Below are positions 36,195-44,989 of a DNA stretch of 64,000 nucleotides, piece by piece; the first letter of the stretch is position 1; the number at the start of each line of letters is the position of its first letter. The position numbers and the translations under genes are program-made. This stretch comes from CAYWNA01 sp964459305 (lineage in GTDB: Bacteria; Planctomycetota; Planctomycetia; Pirellulales; Pirellulaceae): positions 54,516 to 118,515 of the forward strand of contig CAYWNA010000010.1 of the NCBI GenBank assembly GCA_964459305.1, given 5' to 3'. The notes under the pieces are model-generated. The model saw nothing but the letters and a program-made list of their open reading frames with translations, was not told the origin of the DNA and did no database searches.

Positions 36195-36923
36195 TCACGC
36201 GCCGAATACATGTCGCACGAACCGCGGCAGCAGAGTGCCGGACTCGGGCGTGTCCCGACAAGTCTCACAGAATTGCTCCATCGTCACTCCCGCAATCCGT
36301 TCGACGTATTGCGGATAAGCGCGAACTCGTTCCAGCAGCGCCTTCCGGTCGAGTTCCGGGTGGAACTGGGTGCAATAGATCGGTTTGCCCGCGAACCGGA
36401 AAGCCTGATTCTCCACAAGATCGGTCGATGCGAGCCGCACGGCGTCATCGGGCAGGCGGACAACCATGTCCTGATGCCCAATCGCGACTTCGAACTCAGG
36501 CCCAATCGGACCAAAGACTGGATCCGTACTGCCGCCGTCCGTCAAGTGAGCGACAACCACCCCCAGTTCTGCACGCGACAGATCGGTGACCACCTCGCCG
36601 CCCATCGCGCGAGCCATGGCCTGAAAACCCCAGCACGAAGCGAAGGTTGGCTTGGCGAACTCATAGAGTTCCTGCATCGACTCCATCGCCATGCCTAGCC
36701 ATTCGCCTCCCCTGGCCACAGAGTAGTCGCCGCTGCCGCCCAGCAACACCATGTCCACGTCGTCCAATTGCCTGGTGGTAGGTACACCGCTCAGTAAATC
36801 GACCACGCGAATCTGTTCGGGCGAACAGTGAAGGGTGCGCGAAAAGCAGCCGATTTCCTGCTCGCGCATGGGATCGTCCGGATTACGGACTTGGAGCAAT
36901 AGGTAACGGATCTTATCGAACAT
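36195..36923 (-). CDS. Class I glutamine amidotransferase (GMP-synthase-like)
   Basis: 242 residues. The GATase1 triad is complete: nucleophile Cys97 in FASCWGFQAMA, His188 and Glu190 in CTQFHPEL. LLGGSGDYSV is the oxyanion-strand region. The protein stands alone without a synthetase domain, as in the YfeJ/GuaA-like group of free-standing amidotransferases with unknown acceptors. The ribosome site is weak. It lies 217 bp upstream of the sulfatase on the same strand, but no functional link is evident. Confidence 0.9.
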   Translation of the reverse strand: MFDKIRYLLLQVRNPDDPMREQEIGCFSRTLHCSPEQIRVVDLLSGVPTTRQLDDVDMVLLGGSGDYSVARGGEWLGMAMESMQELYEFAKPTFASCWGFQAMARAMGGEVVTDLSRAELGVVVAHLTDGGSTDPVFGPIGPEFEVAIGHQDMVVRLPDDAVRLASTDLVENQAFRFAGKPIYCTQFHPELDRKALLERVRAYPQYVERIAGVTMEQFCETCRDTPESGTLLPRFVRHVFGA

Positions 36924-37073
36924 GACTGACCAACGCCGGATTCCCGCGAAATGGCAACCGTCGAACGCAGCGGCTTCTCATGGGCTGCAATTGTAAACGC
37001 AGGCTGGGCCGATGTGAACGGCAGTCAGAATGTCACCCGATACTAGTGCCCTGCGACATCTGAGATTGGCAGT

Positions 37074-37127
37074 ACGATGGGCCTCCGAGTCCGCCGATCA
37101 ATGGTCGGCCTCGGAGGGCCAACCTAC
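37074..37127. repeat. Palindromic element with GGGCCTCCGAG arm
   Basis: GGGCCTCCGAG (37079-37089) pairs with CTCGGAGGGCC (37110-37120) across a 20-base centre. It lies upstream of the amidotransferase gene and downstream of the next response regulator. Confidence 0.6.
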
Positions 37128-37148
37128 AGAATCAAGTGTCATGCGATG

Positions 37149-37655
37149 CTAGTCTTCTGATAGAATCTGGTCGCCGGCCACCGGCGACTGCTGCTGTTGC
37201 CCCAAGAAAATCGCCGGATGACTTGGGCCGGCTGTCTGCGAGTGTTCGATGCGCGTGTTGACCAAATGAGGCATCCAGAGTGCTTTTTCGACAAGCTCTA
37301 AGAGCACTTCCGGATCATAGGGCTTCTGCAGATAGTAAGCGCCGCCTCCCTCGTGTGTACGGCGGACGATGTCCGACGATTGTTCGGCCGAGACTAGAAT
37401 GAATGGCAAGTCTTCGGAGCCGGAAAGCTGCTGGAGTTCTTGACAGAGTTTCAGGCCGTTGTCGCCATCCACATTGGCGTCGCAGACAATCAAGTCCAAC
37501 TTCAGACTTCGGGCGCCTTTGACGGCGGCCTCGGCGTTGCGGGCAACGTGGCATTCGTAGCCAGAGATGTTCAAGACGGCGGCCACCGCCGTGAGCATCA
37601 AGGGGTCGGAGTCGACGACAAGGATCACGGCGGAATTGTTGTTCAGTGTGTTCAT
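37149..37655 (-). CDS. Single-domain response regulator
   Basis: 168 residues from the ATG at 37655 (AGGA upstream). A CheY-like receiver occupies residues ~8-130: VILVVDSDPLML gives the first acidic site, LDLIVCDANVDGDNG the phosphoacceptor Asp, LVSAEQS the switch Ser, and YYLQKPYDPE the conserved Lys. The acidic pair is reduced to DSD. About 38 residues without a recognisable output domain follow, rich in Gln. It probably works by protein-protein contact in a phosphorelay. No kinase gene is adjacent. Confidence 0.92.
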   Translation of the reverse strand: MNTLNNNSAVILVVDSDPLMLTAVAAVLNISGYECHVARNAEAAVKGARSLKLDLIVCDANVDGDNGLKLCQELQQLSGSEDLPFILVSAEQSSDIVRRTHEGGGAYYLQKPYDPEVLLELVEKALWMPHLVNTRIEHSQTAGPSHPAIFLGQQQQSPVAGDQILSED

Positions 37656-38273
37656 TCGGCTGATGTCCTGCACGAAGGTCCAAGCGCTGCCTAGGCGAGC
37701 ATTGTCACGGGATGGGGCGATATTCTCGCACATTCAAATTGTCGGCGATCGGGCAGAGCATTCCTTAGGAAAGGTTTTCCAGAGTGCGCAATCGTCACAA
37801 TCGGCGCAAAGATGACGTCGCCACAGCGGGAGGAGGGCCGGAGGAAAAGGCTCGCGGCGGGTATGGTATGTTCAGGGGCTCAAAGAGATAAGACCGCCGC
37901 ATCGCGGCTATCCAGCCCTTTGGCGAATTCCTCCCCAGGGTTGCGCGACGTCCGTTTCACTCCCGTCGCTCCACCCTTGGGCTGACTTGGGGCCGTGCCT
38001 TTGGCACTGAACACTCGGCTGACTTAGAATCGGCTTCGAAATAGATCCTGAATTCATGGTAGCCGAAGTCGCCAGACTTTGGTCGCTTTGCATGGAAAAA
38101 ACCGAACTCTGGCGAGTTCGGTTACATCGAGCAAGTGCCGGCATAATTTCGGCAGTGATCCTTAGGATCGTGCCTTCGGCACTGAAAACTCAGAACCGAA
38201 GCTCGCAACGGAATTAACGGCGACTGCACGACAGCAAGCGGAGGCACCTTTGCCCATTTGCCGGGGCGCTCGC
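37656..38273. other. 618-bp gap with repeats only
   Basis: No gene is supported. It contains the palindromic element at 38059-38125 and a 24-bp imperfect direct repeat, CGTGCCTTTGGCACTGAAC at 37994 and CGTGCCTTCGGCACTGAAA at 38169, each a tiny hairpin. Confidence 0.6.
38059..38125. repeat. Palindromic element, GTAGCCGAAGTCGCCAGACT family, copy 2
   Basis: The left arm 38059-38082 is identical to 5643-5666. The right arm 38102-38125 carries a few differences, so the hairpin has diverged more on one side. Confidence 0.85.
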
Positions 38274-40601
38274 CTACTCCAACCACGATAGTTCCAGGTT
38301 CAGTTCGCTGGTTGCCGCCGGTACGGTCATTCGCGCCGGCGTACGCTCGCTTCGGACTAGAAAACGGGGTATCGCCCGCAGGCAGCCTTCGGCCAATTCC
38401 AGTTCCCAGGCCAACGGCGGGCGGACGGCCATGCCGGGATTGAGCCGCAGAATTACCGGGTAGGCTTCGGGGCCCGCGACCGGCCAGCCGTTTTCCTCGG
38501 CGGCGTCGAGGTCGCGAATCGCGATTTCAAACGGCTCGCCATACATGACGGACAAGCCGGAATTGCGCCGGTTTGCGTCTTCGTCGTCGCGCAGCAGCGA
38601 TTTCAGTACCTCTAAATCTTCGTATAACGCCAGCCCCAACGTCATGCCTGATTGGCCCATGACCACCGCGTACCACGTGCCGGTGCCGAACTTTTCGCAA
38701 CATACCTTGATGGGAACGTCGCCTGCCACGTCCCGCCAAGGCGTCTTCTCATAGTACTCGGCAGCAGCATGGAAGAAGCCTCCGACGTGCTTTGGCGTCA
38801 CACCCGGCGTATCGATCATTGCGGGCCCCTGATCGGGTTCCGCTAACGATCGCGCCATCTCGGTATAGATGAAGTCCAAATGGTCTAACCGATCGGAAAC
38901 GACACAGTTGATGCCGAGGGGCTCCAGAAGTGGAACGAGCGCGTCATGGTAGTCCTCGGACGCAACTTCGATGACACCTGGAGAATGAGGCTCGCCGGCC
39001 ATTGGGTTAAGCATCGCTGCCAGGATGGCGTGCCATAGCGAGTCCGCGTGTGGAGTTTCCATCGTGAGGTCCTGGGCGACGATCAGATCCTCGGTGCGGT
39101 TCGCGACCATGGCACTCCACGGGCGCTGCGGCTCGCCGCTCTCGGTGATCCATACTGAGAGCTTGCGAGTGTCCGCCTGCCATACTTCTCCGACGCTCTG
39201 CGGCAGGTCGGCCAATTCGGAAACGCGACTCTCCAATTCATCCGAAGATGGACGAGGAACATTGCCCATGCTTTCCATCAGTTCGATCACGTAGTCGGCG
39301 TGGTCCAAGCATTCACACAGCTCGCATTGGATGCCGATCTGTTTCAGTTTGGCCTTCCATGCATTCAGATAGGTCTTCAGACGCACCTGGATGCGCTCCG
39401 GTCGCCGCGGATCACCGTCCTGCGGGTCTCGCATGACCTGCAACAGATCTACCAGCACTTGACTTGGCGTCGGCTTGGCGTCGTCCTCGGGGGTCTCCAA
39501 GGCGATAACCTCGTCCTCCACAGGGTTCGTCACAAAGAAGGTCCAGGGCCGCTCCGCGGCTTCGCCGGGCCTCACGCCGATCGCGGTTCGCCGCATGTCA
39601 ACTTGCCAGACTTCGCCTTCGGCCAACGGCAATTCGGCGACAGACCACTTGATGAACTCCCACGAGGGCCGCCGCGACTCGGCATTCTCCGGCGGTGCGA
39701 TTCCGAGGGTCCTCCGCAGCCAACTGACAGCCCCCGAAGTAGCCCGCCAGCCCGGCAGGAAGCTGGCGGCGTAGCTCACGGCTTCGCTGTCGCCGCCCGG
39801 CTCCGCATAGTCCGGCATCTCCGCGGGAAGCTGGGCATGCCCAAGCACGTACGGCGCCACATGCGGATTCACATCGTGGGCCTCGCGCAAGAGTCGGCGG
39901 GATCGCTCGCCATCGCCTTCTCGGCGAAATGCCAAGAGCGCATGGGAAAACACCCATTCCGTCGAACCATCGCCCTCGTACTCGTCGAGTAGTTTTTCCA
40001 ACTCGTCATCACGTCCGATATCACAGTAGAACGACGACAACACGTAGCGGACGCCTTGATTGTCATTGGGATTCAGTCGCAGCAGCTCCGTGCAATGGCC
40101 GATCGCTTCTTCGCGCTCGCCTAACGCCCACAGGCACTGTGCAAGGCCCAGTCGAGCCCGCATATAGGGCCGCGTGTCCAGCACGCCCCAGAAATGGCCC
40201 TTGTATTCGTCGAATGCCTCAGGTCCCCCCAACGCGACTTGGCCCGCGTCCACGCCCAGTTGATACATCTCTGCCGCGTCGGCCGCAGACGGTGCAAGTT
40301 CCGCCAGACAAACGTAGGCATCCGCGCACTCCGGACAGATCTCGATCGCTTGCGATGCCAGTTCCAGTCGCTTGACAACGTCGCCTGACTCGTACGCTTG
40401 ATAAACCAGATCCTGGGCCTCGACCAACGTATCGTCTTCGTCCTCGACCATCCCCGAATCCCTGAGGAATTGCCGCATTGCGCCTTCCATGACACGTCGA
40501 TCAGGCATGGGTGTGTCAGCATCCGGAGACGACTCCCCCGTCTCGTGCTTGCGGCGCCGGGAAGAGGACTTCTTGCGGGCCTTACGTTTCTTCTTAGACA
40601 T
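38274..40601 (-). CDS. TPR protein with repeated DUF6930-like domains
   Basis: 775 residues, no signal peptide, basic N-terminus (KKKRKARKKSSSRRRKH), so cytoplasmic. Residues ~60-300 are TPR/ST7-like helical repeats (ARLGLAQCLWALGEREEAIGH, LLRLNPNDNQGVRYVLSSFY). Two tandem domains follow, each opening with GEVWQVDMRRTAIGV or GEVWQADTRKLSVWI and then RPW-x-FF/AM-V-x-N, and each ending near QIGIQCELCECLDH or LGINCVVSDRLDH. A different C-terminal domain (~610-775) contains TWYAVVMGQSGMTLGLALYED. I recognise no enzymatic motif. The DUF label is from memory and less certain than the repeat structure. AAGGAG precedes the start. Confidence 0.8.
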   Translation of the reverse strand: MSKKKRKARKKSSSRRRKHETGESSPDADTPMPDRRVMEGAMRQFLRDSGMVEDEDDTLVEAQDLVYQAYESGDVVKRLELASQAIEICPECADAYVCLAELAPSAADAAEMYQLGVDAGQVALGGPEAFDEYKGHFWGVLDTRPYMRARLGLAQCLWALGEREEAIGHCTELLRLNPNDNQGVRYVLSSFYCDIGRDDELEKLLDEYEGDGSTEWVFSHALLAFRREGDGERSRRLLREAHDVNPHVAPYVLGHAQLPAEMPDYAEPGGDSEAVSYAASFLPGWRATSGAVSWLRRTLGIAPPENAESRRPSWEFIKWSVAELPLAEGEVWQVDMRRTAIGVRPGEAAERPWTFFVTNPVEDEVIALETPEDDAKPTPSQVLVDLLQVMRDPQDGDPRRPERIQVRLKTYLNAWKAKLKQIGIQCELCECLDHADYVIELMESMGNVPRPSSDELESRVSELADLPQSVGEVWQADTRKLSVWITESGEPQRPWSAMVANRTEDLIVAQDLTMETPHADSLWHAILAAMLNPMAGEPHSPGVIEVASEDYHDALVPLLEPLGINCVVSDRLDHLDFIYTEMARSLAEPDQGPAMIDTPGVTPKHVGGFFHAAAEYYEKTPWRDVAGDVPIKVCCEKFGTGTWYAVVMGQSGMTLGLALYEDLEVLKSLLRDDEDANRRNSGLSVMYGEPFEIAIRDLDAAEENGWPVAGPEAYPVILRLNPGMAVRPPLAWELELAEGCLRAIPRFLVRSERTPARMTVPAATSELNLELSWLE

Positions 40602-40768
40602 GGACGGCTCCTTCCGTGAAAGTGCGGGGACAATGGAGAAGACAAGTGTCGTCCCTGTACAGCCGAAATTCTCCGCCTTTGACGATCAAAGATCAATATG
40701 GGGTCGAGAAACCGTCGCGTTCACCGTAACTACTTGGCTTGCGGCAGGCGTATTGCGGTTTATCCGTC

Positions 40769-40795
40769 TTGTCCGACACGAATTCGTGTTACAAT
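40769..40795 (+). promoter_or_regulatory. Candidate promoter with palindromic operator
   Basis: TTGTCC (40769-40774) and TACAAT (40790-40795) flank a 15-base spacer almost filled by the perfect 14-bp palindrome ACACGAATTCGTGT (40776-40789). It lies 55 bp before the small gene at 40851. The spacer is short for a sigma-70 promoter, so this is tentative. Confidence 0.35.
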
Positions 40796-40850
40796 GAAAG
40801 GGACTTCAAAGTAGTCCCTGCCGATGCAGGCGAGGATACGGGAGCGTGCA

Positions 40851-41141
40851 ATGGGTCTCGTGCAGACGTCCATCGAAATCGAGTATCCCGAAACGGATGG
40901 TAAGCCCATGGGCGAAACCGACCTGCACCGCGAGTATGAGCGCATCGAATCGAACGAGGCGGGCGCCATCGAGTGCGAGGAACTTGGTTTCACGCTGCAG
41001 CTTGAGGAGCGGCGACTGGTGATGCACGACAGCAAAACGGGCGAGTTGCTCCTCACCGAAGCGGAAGCGGCGAAAGCTCAAGTCGCCGAACTCCAGCAAG
41101 AACTGGAGATCCTGCGCGAACAACTGAGGCGTGGGACATAG
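40851..41141 (+). CDS. Small protein resembling an internally deleted Uma2-family protein
   Basis: 96 residues from the ATG at 40851, which follows GGGAG; an in-frame ATG at 40824 lacks a site. The N-terminus IEIEYPETDGKPMGETDLHR looks like the opening of planctomycete Uma2 (DUF820) proteins. The remainder (GAIECEELGFTLQLEERRLV, then a coiled tail TEAEAAKAQVAELQQELEIL) looks like their C-terminal end. The ~130-residue nuclease core between these two parts is absent, yet the frame is intact. It could be a functional regulator retaining the coiled tail, or a remnant. The family reading rests on recalled sequences. Confidence 0.65.
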   Translation: MGLVQTSIEIEYPETDGKPMGETDLHREYERIESNEAGAIECEELGFTLQLEERRLVMHDSKTGELLLTEAEAAKAQVAELQQELEILREQLRRGT

Positions 41142-41491
41142 CACCCCTCGTTACAGAGCCGTTACAGGGATTTCGAGGCAATTTTCGCCGTCACTCGTTA
41201 TTCTTGAATTGGCGCGTTAGCACGATCTTGTGGGGTACGTTTCCAACGTGCCTTGAGGTGTGGCACGTTGGAAACGTGCCCCACGTTAGGACAGGCACCG
41301 AGCATCCCGTACACAGGCGACTCGCCGAGCCGACATCGTCGGCGCCGGTCCCATTTTCGATGCAAACAGAAAACAATACTCCTTTGCGTTTCGTCTAAGT
41401 ACTATTGAGGTTTGACCGTCATTCATCGCGCCAGATTGGGCTGCGACAAAAAACTCGCCTGACTCAAGGCATTTTCTTCAAGGAGCCGGAC
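41142..41491. other. 350-bp gap upstream of the giant envelope operon
   Basis: It holds the perfect-looking hairpin at 41230-41284 and presumably the promoter of the large operon. No gene or clear -35/-10 pair is seen; AGGAG precedes the ATG at 41492. Confidence 0.5.
41230..41284. repeat. Palindromic element with GTGGGGTACGTTTCCAACGT arm
   Basis: 23-base arms (41230-41252 and 41262-41284) with one mismatch and a 9-base loop. It is a strong hairpin between the small gene and the giant operon and could end the first transcript. Confidence 0.85.
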
Positions 41492-44400
41492 ATGACTGCT
41501 CGACGCATTTGGACCACCTGGGCTCTCATTTTGTTATGTGCCATCACCGCGAAGTCACAAGAGCCGGCCGCGGAAGGCAACGGCAAAGATGCCGACGACG
41601 CAGCCATCCGTGAACAGACCATCTACGTGCCCTACTCGAAACTGGAAGAGGTATTCGAGGCGCAAGGGCGAGGCGTCTTTGTACCGTACGAGCAGTTTCA
41701 GAAACTCTGGAAGCAAGCGCGAGAGACTCTCCCCTCGGAACCCGACGAAAAACCACCCGTGGCGGCGCTGATCACTGCCATCGACAACGTGGCCACGGTT
41801 GGCGAGGAGGTCGTCAACGTATCGGCCAAGTTGAAAATCGAGGTCCTTGCCGAAGGCTGGCACGAAGTGCCCTTGCGTCTGGCCGACGCGGCGATCCTGT
41901 CGGCCAAACTGGGCGACGTGCCGGCTCGCATTGTCTCGAAACCCCAGGCCGGCTATGTGCTGCTTGTGAAGAAGGAGGGCGAAGAGCCGGAAGAGTTGGA
42001 ACTGGCGATTGAGTACAGCAAAGCATTCTCCAAAGCGCCGGGGCAAAATAGCGTTTCTTTCCAGCCGCCTCAAGCCCCGGCGAACCGATGGGAGATACGC
42101 ATCCCGGAATCGGGCGTCAAAGTCGAAGTTCATCCGATGATTGCGGCCACCGAAACGCCCGGCGGCGGTCCGGACGACGAGCCGGCAGACGAAACCGTGG
42201 TACTCGCGTTTGTCGGCGCCGCGCCGAGCATGCGGATCGACTGGACCCCTAAAGCCGAAGGCGCCACGGGGCTGGAAGCACTGGCATCGGTGCAGGCCGA
42301 ACAGCAAGTAACGATCGACGAGGGTGTCGTTCGCACAAGGACCCAGTTGTCGTACAAGATCAGCCGCGCCGAACTGTCCAAGTTGTCCATCGAAACGCCG
42401 TCGGACCATCGGGTCCTGAACGTCTTCGATCCCAACGTCAAAGAATGGTCGGTCGCGCGGGACGGAAACCTCAACAAAATCACAGTGCAATTGTATGAGC
42501 CGGCTCGCGAAACGCAGAAGATCACTATCGAACTGGAAAAGTTCAGCGACGATCTCTTGCAGAAGCCGGTTCAGGTCCCCGTGGTTCAGGCGTCCGGAGT
42601 GGGGCGGCAACAGGGCGTGGTGGTCGTCCGAGTCGCATCCACGCTACGGGCCGAGACGGTCACCCGCGCCGGCCTTCTGCAGTTGGACGCGGCAGAACTC
42701 CCCGGCCTGCTTGCCAAAGGCCGATGGGACTTCTCGTACCGATATGCTTCCTTGCCGTTTGATCTCTCCTTCAGCGTGGAGAAAGTCCAACCGCAGATCC
42801 GCACGCACGAGTTGGTGGAGGCTTATTTCGAGCCGGAGCGGCTGACAGTGGATCTGTTCGCCTTGTACGAAATCGAACGCGCCGGCGTGTTTCAGTTGGA
42901 ATTGGACGTGCCGCAAGGATTCGAAGTGAGACAGGTCCGAGGCCACGCGGCGGCCGAAGCGAAGGCAGTGGTAGTCGATTCTCACCATCTACAGGGCGAA
43001 AATAAAACGCGCCTGGTCGTCAATCTGTCGCGCAAAGCGATCGGCAAGGTCGGGTTGTTTGTCGAGTTGCTCCAGCGTCTGGAAGATCCAAATTTGCTTA
43101 CTCCTACCGGCAGTGCTTCGGACATCGCACTGCCGCTCGCACGTGTGGCACCGGAGGGAGTTGAACAGTCGACCGGCCGTTTGATTGTGTATGCGCCCGA
43201 GAGCCTGCGAGTGAATCCGAGCAAACAAGATGGCGTGCAATCGATCTCGTTTGCCGAAGCCTTGGAAGGATCTGCCTCGACGCGCAACAGCCGCTTCGGG
43301 CAGGCGCGCGAAGTGCTGGCTTTCGCCTATACGCGCGAGCCGGTCGATCTGGTGATGGCAGTCGAACGACGCAAGCCCTACATCACCGCCCGCCAGTTCC
43401 TGCTGTCGCGCATCAAGTCCGGCGTGGTGGAGTATGAAGCCAGGTTCTTCTACGACATCCGCTACAGCAGCGTGAAGTCGTTGCGGCTGGACGTCCCGGC
43501 TGAGTTGGCCAGCGAGATTCGCAACGATAGCACGACGGTGGTGCGCGACGCGCGGCTCGATCCGCAGCCGGACGATGTGGCCGAGGGTTATGTCGCATGG
43601 AGTCTGACGGGTGAGACGGAGCTGCTAGGCCAAGTGACGATCAAGTTTTCCTGGGAGAAGAAGATCAAAGAGTTGGATATTGGTGGAAGCATGGACGAGC
43701 CCGAACGACTGCCCCGGCTAGCGCCAAAGGACGTGGATCGGGCATGGGGGCAGATCGTGGTTGCCAAGGCCGAGACGCTGGACGTACGGGTATCGGGCGA
43801 GCCAGTCGGGCTTCGCCCGATCGATCCGCAGCACGATCTGATGCCCGGCGTCCAGGTCGCTGACGCGGCGCGGGCATTCGAGTTCCACGAAGACTGGGAA
43901 CTGTCGGTAACGGCCACGCGTTACGAGTTGATCGAAGTCAAGCGGACGAGTATCGAACGGGCCGTGGTGCGAATGGAAGTCACCCGCGGTGACGTGATCT
44001 CCGTACAGGCCCTGTATCGCATGCGCAGCGCCCAGCAGCGGTTGGCCATCACCTTGCCGCCGGAGGTCGAGTTTGACACCGCGCCGCTTCGCGTCAACGG
44101 TCGGTCCGTATCACTGGAACGCGGCGAGGCGGCTAATAACCAGTTCTACGTTCCGCTGGCAGGCCAGAATCCGGAAGAACCGTTCCTGTTGGAATTGCGA
44201 TATACGATGCCGGGCGATCATCGCCGGTTGGATCTGCCCGAGTTTCCAAGCCAGCCGGCGGTACAAAAGGTCTATCTGTGTGCCTACATACCGCGCGAGC
44301 TGGCACTGCTGCGATCAGACGGCCCTTGGACCGACGAAATGGAATGGAGATGGTACGAAGCACTCAACACAAGACCCTTTCCCCACAGGGACGACAAGCA

Positions 44401-44989
44401 GTTGATCGCGTGGGTCATCGATGGGTTGAACGTACCGAATCCAGCCGAAGATTTCGTCACCGACGGGCGATTGTATTCGTTTTCCACACTGCAGCCGGCG
44501 CCGCCGCCGGACGGGTCGTTGCGACTGGTAGCCGTGGACGAGACGAAATTCCACGCGTCGGTGTTTGCCGTAGTGGCCCTGCTGTTGCTGCTGACCCCTC
44601 GGCCGCTCAGCAACAAGCTCGCCGCTGTGGCATTGCTGGTGGTATTGCTGCTCGCTGCCGGAGTCTTCTTGCCGACATTGTCACGTCAGATCATGGACGG
44701 TGCATTGCTGAGTGCTATCTTGATCGTGTTGGCCGTCTGGTTCGTATGGCACGTGTGGCGGATCTGGCCCCACGTCGTGGCCGCCCTTTCCCGTAAGAAA
44801 GTCGCGGACGAGACAGCAGCCGGCACGGAACCGTCGACGGGCACTTCGGCGTCTGAGTCACCAGCCGAATCGCCGCCAGCCCAACAGGAACAGAAATCGG
44901 ACGGCCAAACCACCGTCGAGGACTCGGCAGACAACATCAGGCGCGTGCCGACGGACGATCAGCAGAAAGGAGGCCGCGACGATGCGTAA
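41492..44989 (+). CDS. Large exported membrane protein, single copy of a ~1100-residue module
   Basis: 1165 residues from the ATG at 41492 (AGGAG upstream). A signal peptide (WALILLCAITAKS) precedes a head motif at about residue 43, IYVPYSKLEEVF then VFVPYEQFQKLW. A long beta-rich body contains MRIDWTPK and VLNVFDPNVKEWSV. Three membrane helices near residues 1020-1090 (FAVVALLLLLTPRPL, AVALLVVLLLAAGVF, AILIVLAVWFVWHVW) and a Ser/Glu-rich cytoplasmic tail end the protein. The body lies outside the cytoplasm. The stop overlaps the next gene's ATG by 8 bp, so translation is coupled. I do not recognise the family; the next gene encodes two further copies of the module. Confidence 0.88.
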   Translation: MTARRIWTTWALILLCAITAKSQEPAAEGNGKDADDAAIREQTIYVPYSKLEEVFEAQGRGVFVPYEQFQKLWKQARETLPSEPDEKPPVAALITAIDNVATVGEEVVNVSAKLKIEVLAEGWHEVPLRLADAAILSAKLGDVPARIVSKPQAGYVLLVKKEGEEPEELELAIEYSKAFSKAPGQNSVSFQPPQAPANRWEIRIPESGVKVEVHPMIAATETPGGGPDDEPADETVVLAFVGAAPSMRIDWTPKAEGATGLEALASVQAEQQVTIDEGVVRTRTQLSYKISRAELSKLSIETPSDHRVLNVFDPNVKEWSVARDGNLNKITVQLYEPARETQKITIELEKFSDDLLQKPVQVPVVQASGVGRQQGVVVVRVASTLRAETVTRAGLLQLDAAELPGLLAKGRWDFSYRYASLPFDLSFSVEKVQPQIRTHELVEAYFEPERLTVDLFALYEIERAGVFQLELDVPQGFEVRQVRGHAAAEAKAVVVDSHHLQGENKTRLVVNLSRKAIGKVGLFVELLQRLEDPNLLTPTGSASDIALPLARVAPEGVEQSTGRLIVYAPESLRVNPSKQDGVQSISFAEALEGSASTRNSRFGQAREVLAFAYTREPVDLVMAVERRKPYITARQFLLSRIKSGVVEYEARFFYDIRYSSVKSLRLDVPAELASEIRNDSTTVVRDARLDPQPDDVAEGYVAWSLTGETELLGQVTIKFSWEKKIKELDIGGSMDEPERLPRLAPKDVDRAWGQIVVAKAETLDVRVSGEPVGLRPIDPQHDLMPGVQVADAARAFEFHEDWELSVTATRYELIEVKRTSIERAVVRMEVTRGDVISVQALYRMRSAQQRLAITLPPEVEFDTAPLRVNGRSVSLERGEAANNQFYVPLAGQNPEEPFLLELRYTMPGDHRRLDLPEFPSQPAVQKVYLCAYIPRELALLRSDGPWTDEMEWRWYEALNTRPFPHRDDKQLIAWVIDGLNVPNPAEDFVTDGRLYSFSTLQPAPPPDGSLRLVAVDETKFHASVFAVVALLLLLTPRPLSNKLAAVALLVVLLLAAGVFLPTLSRQIMDGALLSAILIVLAVWFVWHVWRIWPHVVAALSRKKVADETAAGTEPSTGTSASESPAESPPAQQEQKSDGQTTVEDSADNIRRVPTDDQQKGGRDDA

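Noticed and set aside
34217..36268. Extension of the second sulfatase to a start at 36268
   Set aside because: It would overlap the glutamine amidotransferase end and precede a clear signal peptide beginning at Met 35977.
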